From NCBI GenBank assembly GCA_964353875.1, contig CAYGXU010000063.1:1-18516 (forward strand): a DNA stretch of 18,516 nucleotides, written 5' to 3'. The notes beneath the pieces were generated by a model. It saw only the letters and a list, made by a program, of their open reading frames with translations, searched no databases and was not told the origin of the DNA. Numbering within the stretch: the stretch's first letter is position 1; each line of letters begins with the position of its first letter. Both the position numbers and the translations under genes were made by a program. Below, in pieces: positions 1-9,700 of this stretch. The DNA comes from MGNI01 sp964353875 (GTDB taxonomy: Bacteria > Chloroflexota > Anaerolineae > Anaerolineales > E44-bin32).

Positions 1-111
1 ATTTGCCCGGTCCTACCCCCCTTTCATCCCCCCATTTGCACCAGCGAAAGCCATTTCGGGCAGAGCCCTGAATGGCGCAAATGGGGGGACAGAGGGGGGT
101 AAAGGGCGAAT
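1..111. repeat. Large imperfect palindrome (nested hairpin), about 110 bp
   Basis: The left arm (1-42) is nearly the reverse complement of the right arm (74-111). The best-matched part is CCCCCCATTTGCACC at 28-42 against GGCGCAAATGGGGGG at 74-88, and a second C6/G6 block pairs further out. The loop contains a hairpin of its own, GCCATTTCGGGC (50-61) with GCCCTGAATGGC (65-76), closing on AGA with one wobble and one mismatch. No T-tract follows, so it is not a standard intrinsic terminator. It could be a dispersed palindromic element (MITE or REP-like), or a strong hairpin at the 3' end of a gene lying left of the window. The element touches the window edge and may extend leftwards. Confidence 0.7.
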
Positions 112-459
112 CAGACGACATGGCTGAATAGATACTTCCCTTTATGGTCTACGTGCATGTGCATGAGAGATCTCACATATATGCCCTCTGATATGCTCCG
201 CGCCCCTTCTTGCGCCAAGAAAGGACTCCCGCTAAAATGCGGGCCATATGGCTGCGGCCTATGATCCATTCTTAGCTTTGGTAGAGAAAGCAGCCCATGA
301 AGGCAATGGTCTAGTGAGATATCAGGAATTGAAGCGCGATTCTTTAATGTTTTTGATAAGTCTCTGTAAGGATTTTGTAAGCCGAAATATCCTTATACTG
401 GATCATTGGGTACAGAGGGTACGATTAGACCCAACGCGGTTGCATTGCAGAAGGTGAAA
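112..459. other. Intergenic region upstream of the giant gene
   Basis: No recognisable gene. The stretch is AT-richer than the genes around it. It holds a tandem GTGCAT pair (153-164) beside the palindrome GAGATCTC (167-174), and a small hairpin CCCGC-TAAAAT-GCGGG (228-243). TTGCGC (210-215) lies 17 bp before TAAAAT (233-238), a weak sigma-70-like match. TATACT at 394-399 is a better -10 but has no good -35. A 69-codon frame at 248-457 (ATG start, no Shine-Dalgarno, AT-rich third positions, no family I recognise) is probably chance. A promoter for the giant gene is expected here, but I cannot fix its position. Confidence 0.5.
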
Positions 460-609
460 ATGTCGTTCCAAAACCGAGGGAGAGGCCCGGCAAAAAAAAA
501 TCATTGCCTGAGCAGATTTTGGAAAATCATCTGCCTATGTTTTTTTGGGATTTTTTTTGCTTCTATTCGCGCCTCCCAGCCGTTCCGACTTCAACCTGTG
601 AGAGTATGA
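460..609 (+). CDS. Possible 49-residue leader peptide, hydrophobic, overlapping the giant gene start
   Basis: This short frame begins at ATG 460 behind AAGGTGA (451-457), the best Shine-Dalgarno-like sequence in the region. Its stop TGA (607-609) overlaps the start codon of the giant gene as ATGA, the arrangement seen in translationally coupled genes. The peptide has a basic N-terminal part (NRGRGPAKK) followed by a hydrophobic stretch around residues 19-36 (FWKIICLCFFGIFFASI), so it resembles a small membrane or signal-like peptide. Against it, much of the hydrophobic stretch is a by-product of the T7 and T8 runs, and I recognise no family. It could be a leader that tunes translation of the giant gene, or it could be chance. 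Confidence 0.22.
   Translation: MSFQNRGRGPAKKNHCLSRFWKIICLCFFGIFFASIRASQPFRLQPVRV
489..560 (+). promoter_or_regulatory. Structured leader with homopolymer tracts (possible attenuator)
   Basis: This stretch holds A9 (492-500), T7 (540-546) and T8 (551-558). GCAGAT (512-517) pairs with ATCTGC (529-534), with further TTT/AAA pairing inside around a GGA loop; T7 follows 5 nt after the stem, like a weak intrinsic terminator. Two alternatives are possible: GGCAA (489-493) with TTGCC (504-508), or a long outer stem pairing GCA9TC (490-502) with GAT8GC (549-560). No promoter is visible between this structure and the start at 606. If it terminates, it would therefore act on the giant gene's own transcript. 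The function is inferred; the pairings are read directly. Confidence 0.35.
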
Positions 610-716
610 TGACTGATACAACGAAGAAAGTCTTGCTCGCTCCTTTTCTCAAGATCATCGCCATCATCGGGTTGGCGGTCTTCATCGCCGGGATTTCCAC
701 CCGAATTGCTTATGCC
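606..716 (+). other. Sec signal peptide of the giant protein
   Basis: Residues 1-37 have a lysine-bearing n-region (TDTTKK, then K16), a hydrophobic core IIAIIGLAVFIAGI at 17-30, and a c-region ending in A-Y-A (35-37), which fits the signal peptidase I A-x-A rule. The mature protein would start at Asp38. No lipobox cysteine is present, so it is not a lipoprotein signal. No twin arginine is seen, so Tat export is unlikely. Confidence 0.85.
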
Positions 717-3700
717 GATTCGGGAAATGTAGGCGATCCTCCTGCCGAGGATGTGACTTCGCCAGCAGCCCTAGCTGAAGAAAGCCCTATTACCGAAGCC
801 GATGAGACAAGTGCAACCTCTGATAGCCCAGCAGCTTCGGGCTTTCCTGAGAGCATTTGTGATGCTTCTCCTGGTGAGGCTGAGACGTCCTCGGATCAGC
901 CTCCAGACGAAGGCACTGTGTCTGATGTCGACGCCTCGTGCGAAGCCGCGACGGCAAGTGATGCGAGCACTGAGAATATCGAAGGGGCCGCACCGGATGA
1001 TGAGAATGATACAAGCGTTGGAAGCACGGATGCTGAGGCTGGGTCAGATGGATCTGCAAGCAGCTCTGGTGAGATTGGGGAGAACGATGGAGCCTCTCAA
1101 GACGATGAGACCTCATCCGAGGAACCTCCACAAGAAGCCATGCCCGAAGATCCCCCTGACACGGAATTAGAAGCGTCAGACACGGATGGTTCACCTGCGT
1201 TGATTCCGCCGGAGGTGTCTGAGGAGCCAGTCGGAGCCGATCCATACTTCACACGCGGTGGGATTCAATTCAGATTTCTGCCTACCGGCAGTGATTGTGC
1301 GGGCGATCCCAACTGCACCACCAGCGATACCCCCATTCAGGCAGCTATTCTCGATATTCAGACCAACGGGATGCCTGATGATGGCACGATCTGGATCGAG
1401 GCGGGTACCTACACGGACGTCCTTACTATCGATGGCTTCACCTCCCCGTTGACCATCCGCTCGGTCACTGCGTCCGGGAACGATGTTGTCGTTAGCGGAA
1501 TGGTGACGGTCAGCAATGCCAATGCCCAGATCACGGTCCAGGGCATCCAGTTCAGCAACTCCATTACGTTGAATAACACCCTGGCCAGCGTGATGCCGGT
1601 CGCATTAACTGGTGGGATCGGGGACGACGGATTTATTTTATTCTTCACCGGAACCGGACAAATCAGCTTGGTCGTCGATGGATTAGGTGGTACTGACTCA
1701 CTAATTTTAAATGGCACTGCGGGAGACGATACTTTTGCAATTGACACTGCTTCATTGATGATCAATAGCAATAAGTCAGTTTCGAGCTCGAACATCGAAA
1801 GCGTCAGTATCAATGGGCTGGCGGGTACGGATAACTTGATGGGTCCTGCTACTGGGACGGCCTTCACCCTGACGGGNNNNNNNNNNNNNNNNNNNNNNNN
1901 NNNNNNNNNNNNNNNNNNNNNNNNNNNNNNNNNNNNNNNNNNNNNNNNNNNNNNNNNNNNNNNNNNNNNNNNNNNNGCCGGCACGCTCAATGGCCAGGCA
2001 TTCACCTCTATGGAGAATCTCAACGGCGCCTTAGGAACCGATCTGCTCGATTACTCGGCCTATTCCACAAGCGTGATTGTGGACCTGTCGAGCAGCACTC
2101 CGGGTTCGGTCACCAACCTGAGCGGGATTGTCAGCAGCATCGAGAACGTGTATGGCGGCAGCGCGGGGGATATCCTCACCGGTGATGGGAATGATAACCT
2201 GCTCATCGGTAATAGCGGCGTTGATACCCTGACGGGCAACGGCGGGGACGACACCTATGTCTTTGCCGATGGCTGGGGCGCCGACACGATCGCCGACTCG
2301 GGCGGGACCGACACGTTTGACTTCTCCGCCGTCACCACCCAGCTGTCCATCAATCTGGAATTCACTGCAGGCAGCGAGGGCATCTCGGTCACCACCACCG
2401 GAGGTAGCATCGATGTGACTGGTGTTCCGTCGATCGAAGTTTTTTACAGCGGTTACGACAACGACACGGTATCCTTCAATGCCGGTGGCAACAAGATCAC
2501 TTATGAGATCAGTGGAACGCAGGTCACCCTGACCTATGTACTCACGAATAGTCATTTCCTCTTCCAGGATGTCGAATCGTACACTTTCCCCAACACACAG
2601 ATTGCCTTCACCGCCACCGATAAGCTCCTGCTCATGGGTGCCCTGCAGGCCTTCGCTGATTATCTGACCGCGCTGGCCAGTTTCGAATATATGGATGTTG
2701 AGCTGCCCGGCTTGCTGAGTGCCAGCGGAAATCCTCTCACCCTCGGCAATCTGCTTGATCCCGGCGGCATCGTACAAGCCAACCTGGTAGATATGATTAG
2801 TGAGGCCATCGATGCAGCTGTTGCACATAATAACTATTGGGACCTCGATGACGTGGCCGGTGCTGTAGGCGCTACCTACTCCTTCGTGTTGGTTTGCCTC
2901 GCCGGGGTTTGCACGGACCGAGTCGAGTTCGATGACTTCTTCACCAAACAGACGTACCCCACTGCCACTCTTAGTATGAACAAGAACCCCGACCTGGCTC
3001 AACAAGGTTTCCTGTTTGAAAATGACCTGGCGACAGTGTCATTATATGCAGACATTTTCTACTACCTGGAATATGGTTTCAGCAAATTCGGTACCTATGG
3101 TTTTCTCAATGACGCAATCGCCGGTTATGCTCCGCCGGCCTCTGAACGATTCTGGCTTTATACGTTCTCTGCTGTGCAGGACAACGTCCAAGTGGAAGCC
3201 ATCTATGGTTTTCTGCGTCTTCAGACGAAGGATTTTAATTACTGGTTCAGCCAAGCGTTGGACTATTATGCGAACGATCCTACCCCGGACGGTCAAATAA
3301 CCACAGCCGACTGGACCGTCATTGCCGCAAACCTTGATACCTACCTCTCTGACCCTCTGGTGAGAGGGACGAGTCATGGCGAGGGGTATTCACTCGATCT
3401 TGGCATGAAGGGACAGACGATTGGCGAGCAAGTACCGAACCTGGGGTTCCCCGATTGGTCGATCCACATCGGCTCGTCCAACGTGTTCGGTCCTTCTACG
3501 GTCACATTCACTGGGCTGGACCCGGCCGTGGCGCCCTTCGTCAACATCACCGCCGATGTGGTCTACGATCTGCTCTCGAATCTGGCGGCCTGGATGGGCG
3601 GGTTTTCGGGCTCGGATGAGTTCGACCAGATCATCCCCTTCACCGAAGCGACGCTTCTCGGCCAGTTCCTGAACTTCGGCGCAGGCTTCAAGTATGTCCT

Positions 3701-6700
3701 CGATTTGCTGATTAAAGACGGATCGCACCCCTCGCTGTGCGATGCGGATCCGAATGTGAAGACAGGTGGTTTGTGCTTCCGCGATGCCCGCCAACTGGCA
3801 GAGATGATCCGCCAGATCCCTGAGCCGGATGACACACAGTTGCGTTTTGATTACGACCTGGTCACGCATCTGCTCACATACGAATTTGCCCTGACCTTGG
3901 GATATACGGACGCTGCGCCCTTTTACGCCGGCTACGACCTCTCGCCTTTCTCGGGGCTTCAGCTGCAAGGCGCGGTCTATACGACTCTGGAGGGCACGTT
4001 GGCCTACGATTTCAGATTGGCCTTCGCTCTGGACGCCAATCTGCCGGCTGTCATCCGCACTGAGGTCGAAACCGTCCCTACAATCATCAGCTACGCCCTG
4101 CTTCCTGGCCAGGAGAATGGCCGCATCAATGGCGATATCTATTTCGACCTGATCGTCGGCCGCAAGGACAGCGCTGGGGATGAGGTCTTCAGCACCTATT
4201 CCCGCCTCTTGCTCTCACAAGCGCTGATGGCGGACAACAATGGCATTCAGGACCTGGTCGATGATTTCGGTGTGGTGCTGACCAATGCCGCTATCAGCGA
4301 TGTGCTGGTGGATGTCGAGCCCGGTTCGGACCTCATGTTCCGTATTTTCGGAGAGCCTGGCTCGAATGTCTCCTCCCTGCAGCTTCTTTCGCAAGGCCCC
4401 GGAGATAATCTGCATACGATTGGTCTGGCATCGCCCAAAGTGTACATGTCCAAAACGACCGCAGACGAATTGACCCCGACCCTCTCCGGTGGCTTCAATT
4501 TCAACCTTTATGAGTACGACAAGCCTGGCTACACCACATACTTCATCAGTGCCCCGGACACCACGGGCAATACCACCCTGAATGACCTGGTCTCGGATTT
4601 GAACATCGTCCTGGCGCAGGCCACGCTTGACAGCGGCGCCGTCGTGAGCGCTCCGGTCCGCGCTGGGCTGTCTCCCTACCGCGACGACCAGATTGCGCTC
4701 TATGTCACCTCGCCTTCGGTGAAGTTGATGATCATTAACAATCCGGCGCTCTATGGCTGGATGCCATACCTGCCCGAGCAGTCTGCCCTGCCTGCGCCCT
4801 CGCCGCTGGCTGACGGCTTCCCCGGCGATTCGAACGACCCCTTCGTGCTGGCGGTGGACGGCGCCAATTACACCATCACGCCAAATTTCACAGACGGCAT
4901 GAGCATTGATGCGGTCGTTGCAGCGCTTAACGCCGCATTGGACGCCAGCCTACCCCCGCAATTACAGAATCACATCAAGGCTGAATTGATCTTCGACCAG
5001 CGTGTCGGCGGTCTCTGCCCAGATGGCTATGGCCCGGTCTATCGCACGGATCCCTACACAGGCGAACCGGATGGCACGGGATACGTGCTCTATGAGCGCT
5101 ATTGCTTCGCCGACCATATCCAGTTGGTTGCTCAGGACACCGACATCGCCCTGCTGGTGCTCAAGGATGGCGAGAGCGTATTGCAGAAATTAGGTTTGGA
5201 CGTTGGCCTATATGGCCGGCGCGGGTCCAATCAGATGGCGCTGCTCGGGCTGCACGAAGACACCGACGGCGACGGTGATGTCGATCCGTACCTGGGAGCC
5301 AGCCTGACGGCGGGTATATCTCCCGCCAATTTCGATGCCACGTTGCGCCAGGGCTTCGCCGGCCTGACCATCGAGGGCGCCACCGCCATGGCATCGCTGC
5401 TCTTCGATGTCCGCCTCTTTGATCCGGCTGCTCCCGATGCAGGTGTCAGCCTGGATGTGCTCCTGCAAAACGCCCATGATGAGGATGCGGGAGATCCCGG
5501 CGTTGGCTTTCCATTTGTTGCAGATATCAGCAATATCGTTGCCAATGCAACATTCTTCATGCCCGTCGTTGCTCAGCCTGGTGATGACGAATATGGGATC
5601 GTGGATGCCCATATCTTGCTCAACTTTCCCGATTGGTTCACCAGCCCGGCCGGCGCTACCCTCATCGGGCCGCTTGTCGTCGACCCAGCTGAGGCGTGGC
5701 ACGCCGATGCGCTCGAGGATATCACCTTCGCTGAAGTGATCGCCACGCTGACCAGCGCAGTCGATTACCTGAATGCCTTGCATGCCGATCCAGAAGCACG
5801 TCTGGAAGTTGCGTTGCCCTTCATTGGCCTATCGGTGCGCCAGTTGCTCGATTACGCCCCCATCTTCGCTTTCAAGGTGGACTTGCTCGCCGGTCGTCCG
5901 GTCGCGATCGCGCAGGACTTCCGCGCCGGGCTGCAGGCGGTCTTCCCCGGCGCCACGTTCCGGCTCGACCCGGCCAATTGGACCGATCTGCGGCTAGTGC
6001 TGCAGGATGGCAGCGCTGCCAGCCGCGAATTGCCGCTCACGATTTTCTTCCCTGCCTTCCAGGATCCGGCCAATCCGTTCATGGCATTGGAAGGTGTGCA
6101 GCGGTTGTATGCTGTCCTTCAAGATGGGTATGTCACGGTGCATGCCAGCGTCGATCTCTTGCTCTCGCTTGGCTTGGATACGACCCTTTCGCCCGGACAA
6201 CGCGCTTTCCTGGACGATAGCACTTCCCTGACCTATGACATTAGCGCCCGCAAAACTGCCCTTGACACCCGTCTTAAACTTGCCTATTTGGATGTTTACA
6301 CCCATGCCTGTACCACCTCTCCCTGCGCGGGCGAAACCGCCTGGCTGGCCCTGGATGGCGATGGCGATTCGAATACGGTCGATTCTGCCAGATGGCATTT
6401 CAGCCTGGTGGATGATGACCTCAATGGCCGCCATTATTTCGATGAGAACTTATTGGTAGGCACGCAAAAGGATGTCAGCGGCCGCGCCATCGTCCGTTTG
6501 CCGCTCTATCACCCCGACCCATTTACCTTTGCCGATGAGCTGTACCCGATCCTGTATGTCTATGTGGGCGATTTGGGGGATTACCTTGGCGGCAGCCTGG
6601 CCAGCGTCCACATGGACGCCGACGGCTACCCCGGCCCGGATGGCGACGGGGTCAACCCGGAGACGCGCTACTACCAGCTTCCCAACCTCGGCACCAACGG

Positions 6701-9700
6701 CGGCATCCTCGAGTTGGGAGCCACGGTCGTCGATCTGCTCAAGAATGTCGAAGTGCTGCTGGCTGGCCTGGACACCGCCCTCATCGTCCTGCAAAACGCG
6801 CTCAACGAACAGGTTTTCGGGCAGCGCCTGCCCTTCCTTGGCAGCGCCCTGGCAACCTTGGCCGATGCGCAGTTCTTCGAGCAGATGCGTCTGGCGCTGA
6901 TGGGCGACCTATACGACGCCATCTTCAATGCCGACCCCTCGCTGGATACAGCCGCTGTCATTTTATTGATCCAGACGACCATGGCCATCGCCTGGGCTGG
7001 CTGGCTCAAGTCCCCCATCACCATCCGCGATCAGGATGGCGGCTCGGCTTGCGCCGAATCGACCGACCCGAACGTGCGCTCAGTCTGTGAATTTCAAATG
7101 GACTTGGGTGGGACCATAATCACCCAGATACCTTTCGATCCCTACCTTGACGGCCTGGGTTTGACCGTTAATGGGATGGTGGACCTTACCTATGCCTGGG
7201 CATGGGACGGGTTCACCTTCGGCGTCAATTCGATCGATGGCTTCTATCTCGATGTCTCTGCCGTCGATGAACTGCGCCTGACTTTGGATGGCGCCCTGAG
7301 CGGAACAATCACAGGCAAGGTCCAATTCTTGCCTTTCACGGTCCTTGACACCTCAACCACGGCGATCACCATGATCCCTGATCCGACAGACGTAGCCTGG
7401 TGGGGTACAACCGGGATGCATTACGAGGTCACAATTGACGTGCGCGACCCCGATAACAGCGGGCAACTGACCTTCGCCGAGTTGGCCGATTGGGGCATCG
7501 AGCCTTCCCAGGTCATGCATGCCATTCTCAACGGCACCTACGACCTGCATTTGCAGGTGGTGACCTCCTTTGATAGCAGCACGCTCTTCCCCAACCTGCA
7601 GATGGACATCAATGTCGTCTGGACTTTCACCGATGTCCTGCTCGATCCTTATCGCCCGGACCTGCTTTATGCGGATAGACCCGATGTGCAGTACTGGAAC
7701 GTGCGTGTGGATTATGGCACCTTCCTTTCGCAGTATGTGCGCCCGGTGCTCGACGCCATTTTCAATATCCTGCAGCCTTTCGACTGGCTGATCGATCCCC
7801 AGTCTGGCTTCTTGTGGAAAGTCGACCCGGTCATGTCGTTCTTGAGCGGCCGGACGATGCGCGTGATTGATGAGCTGGAACTGCTCTTCACTGGCGTTAA
7901 GAATATGCGTCCCTTCCTTAATGTGGTTGCCTATCTGTACGGGTTGGGCAAGCAGTTGAACGCGCTCAGCGTGGCTGGCGTTTTCATCCCTATCGGCGCC
8001 CTCAGCCTGAAGGACTATTCCGGTTCACCCATCACCAATCTCTTGCCGAGCGAGGTCGAAGCCGAGATGGACACGGGCGATCCGACGGTCTCCTTCAGTC
8101 TGATTTTGGGTAATGTCGAGGTCCTGGGGAATAACCCGGATGCGCTCGAGTATAGCAAGAACCTGTGCCGCACACCCGGCGGGGGAGGCAGTGGGACATC
8201 CAAGAAGCGCGAGTGCGAGGCGACGGCCAGCGCCAGCTTCGGTGATTTCGGTATTAATTTCCCGATTCTGAGCGACCCGGGCATGATCCTCCTGATGCTG
8301 GCGGGTCAGGATGCCGACCTGGTGGTGGTCAACATGCCGGCGTTACAGCTGAGCGCTTCGATCGAAATGCGCTTCATCGTTTACACGCCGCCGCCGGTAT
8401 TCGTCAAAGTGGGCGGCAATTTCCAGATCGAATTGGATGTCGATTTCGGTTTCGACACGCGCGGCATTCGCACCTACATGGTCACCGGCCTGCCGGAGGA
8501 TATCGCCGATGGCTTCTATGTCATCGTGCGCGACCCCGATACAGGCGAGCGCATCCCGCAATTGACCCTCTCCGTCACGGTTGAGATCAGCGCTGGGGTC
8601 TCGCTGGCCATTATCGAGATCGGCGTGGGCGGCGGCATCCAAGGCACAGCCTATTTCTACTTGCACGATCCCGACAACGATGGCAAGGTGCGCTGGAGAG
8701 AGATCGCCGAGGTGGCTGAGACCAAAGGCTGGATTTTCGATGTGCGCGTCAAGATTGAGCTCTTCTTCAAGATCTACCTTGATGTCAATCTCTTCTTCGG
8801 CATTTCTTTCACCGTTTTTGAATTCGAAGTGCGCATCAATGTCTACGACAAAACCTTCAATATCGATCTGCCGGCACGGCTGGGCACCACAGTGCCAACA
8901 GCGGGCGGGTATCTTCTCTACCTGAACATGGGTCCCTTTGCCGGAAATCGGCTGAAAGGAGACCTGCGCGATGGCGACGAATGGTTCACCGTCTGGCAGA
9001 CGGCCTTCGATGGCACGAAGGCTGACCTGCGCATCAAGGCCATCATCAACGGCGCACCGGAATATGTCGACAAGCGCGTAACCGCCTATACGCGGATTCT
9101 CGAAGTCATCGCCTTTGGCGGTGAGGGAGATGACCGTATCGATGCCAGCGGCTTGAGCATCCCGGTCGAGTTCCATGGCGGCCCAGGCAGCGATGTGCTC
9201 AGCGCCGGCAATCATCCCGCCTCCATCCTGTGGGGCGATGATGGCGATGATACGCTCCATGCCGGCACGAGTGGCGCCACCCTGTGGGGCGGGGCTGGCA
9301 ATGACACGCTCAACGGTGGCGCCGGAGACGAAATCCTCTATGGTGGCAGCGGTAACGACACCCTGTATGGCAACGGTGGGCCTGATCTTCTGGTCGGCGG
9401 CGCCGGAGACGATCGGCTCTCCGGCGGCGATGGCGACGATGTCTTTATCATCACCTCCTACGCCGGTAATGACGCCCTGCTGGGCGGCGGCGCCGGCCGC
9501 GACACGCTCGACTTCTCCTATGCCTATGGCGAGTTGACAGGCGTAATCAACGCCGCGGGCGTGAGTCTGAATGGCCTGGGCTACACGCTCAATGGCTCTA
9601 TGCTCGATTTCGAGGTATTGCTCGGTAGCCGCGGCGGCGGCACGCTCTCCATCAGCGCCACCGGCCTTGGCGGCCTGCATGTCGACCTGGGCGAAGGCTC

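Larger units (their letters stand above)
2600..9080 (+). other. Central non-RTX region of the giant protein, family not recognised
   Basis: Residues about 665-2825 carry no RTX units. Visible sub-repeats include two modules of the type 'N-x-x-L-x-D-L-V-x-D-L-N-x-x-L', at about 4490-4780 (TTLNDLVSDLNIVLAQA) and 4840-5000 (MSIDAVVAALNAALDAS). FPDW motifs occur near 3447 and 5626. Leu-rich, helix-prone segments ending in a 'LPFxGxxxxxLxDxxxF' signature lie near 5730-5890 and 6720-6880. EF-hand-like loops and six close cysteine pairs are scattered through it. The last third (8340-8860) is rich in alternating beta strands such as FFKIYLDVNLFFGISF. I cannot assign a function. Confidence 0.6.

Noticed and set aside
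1..111. Intrinsic terminator
   Set aside because: The stem is strong but no T-tract follows on either strand, and the size exceeds that of usual terminators.
248..457. 69-codon frame upstream (MAAAYDPFLALVEK...)
   Set aside because: No Shine-Dalgarno, AT-rich third positions, and no recognisable domain. Its stop lies just before ATG 460, but that alone is not enough to call a gene.
504..605. 34-codon N-terminal extension of the giant gene from TTG 504
   Set aside because: It puts a Cys/Phe-rich stretch before a clear signal peptide, has no ribosome site, and lies in the T-rich leader.
802..1170. Overlapping frames on both strands in the acidic linker
   Set aside because: Low-complexity Ser/Asp/Glu codons give open alternative frames. 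The main frame alone makes sense as a linker after a signal peptide.
1257..1605. Pectate lyase or another polysaccharide-degrading enzyme
   Set aside because: The beta-helix-like stretch is far too short and no catalytic residues are visible.
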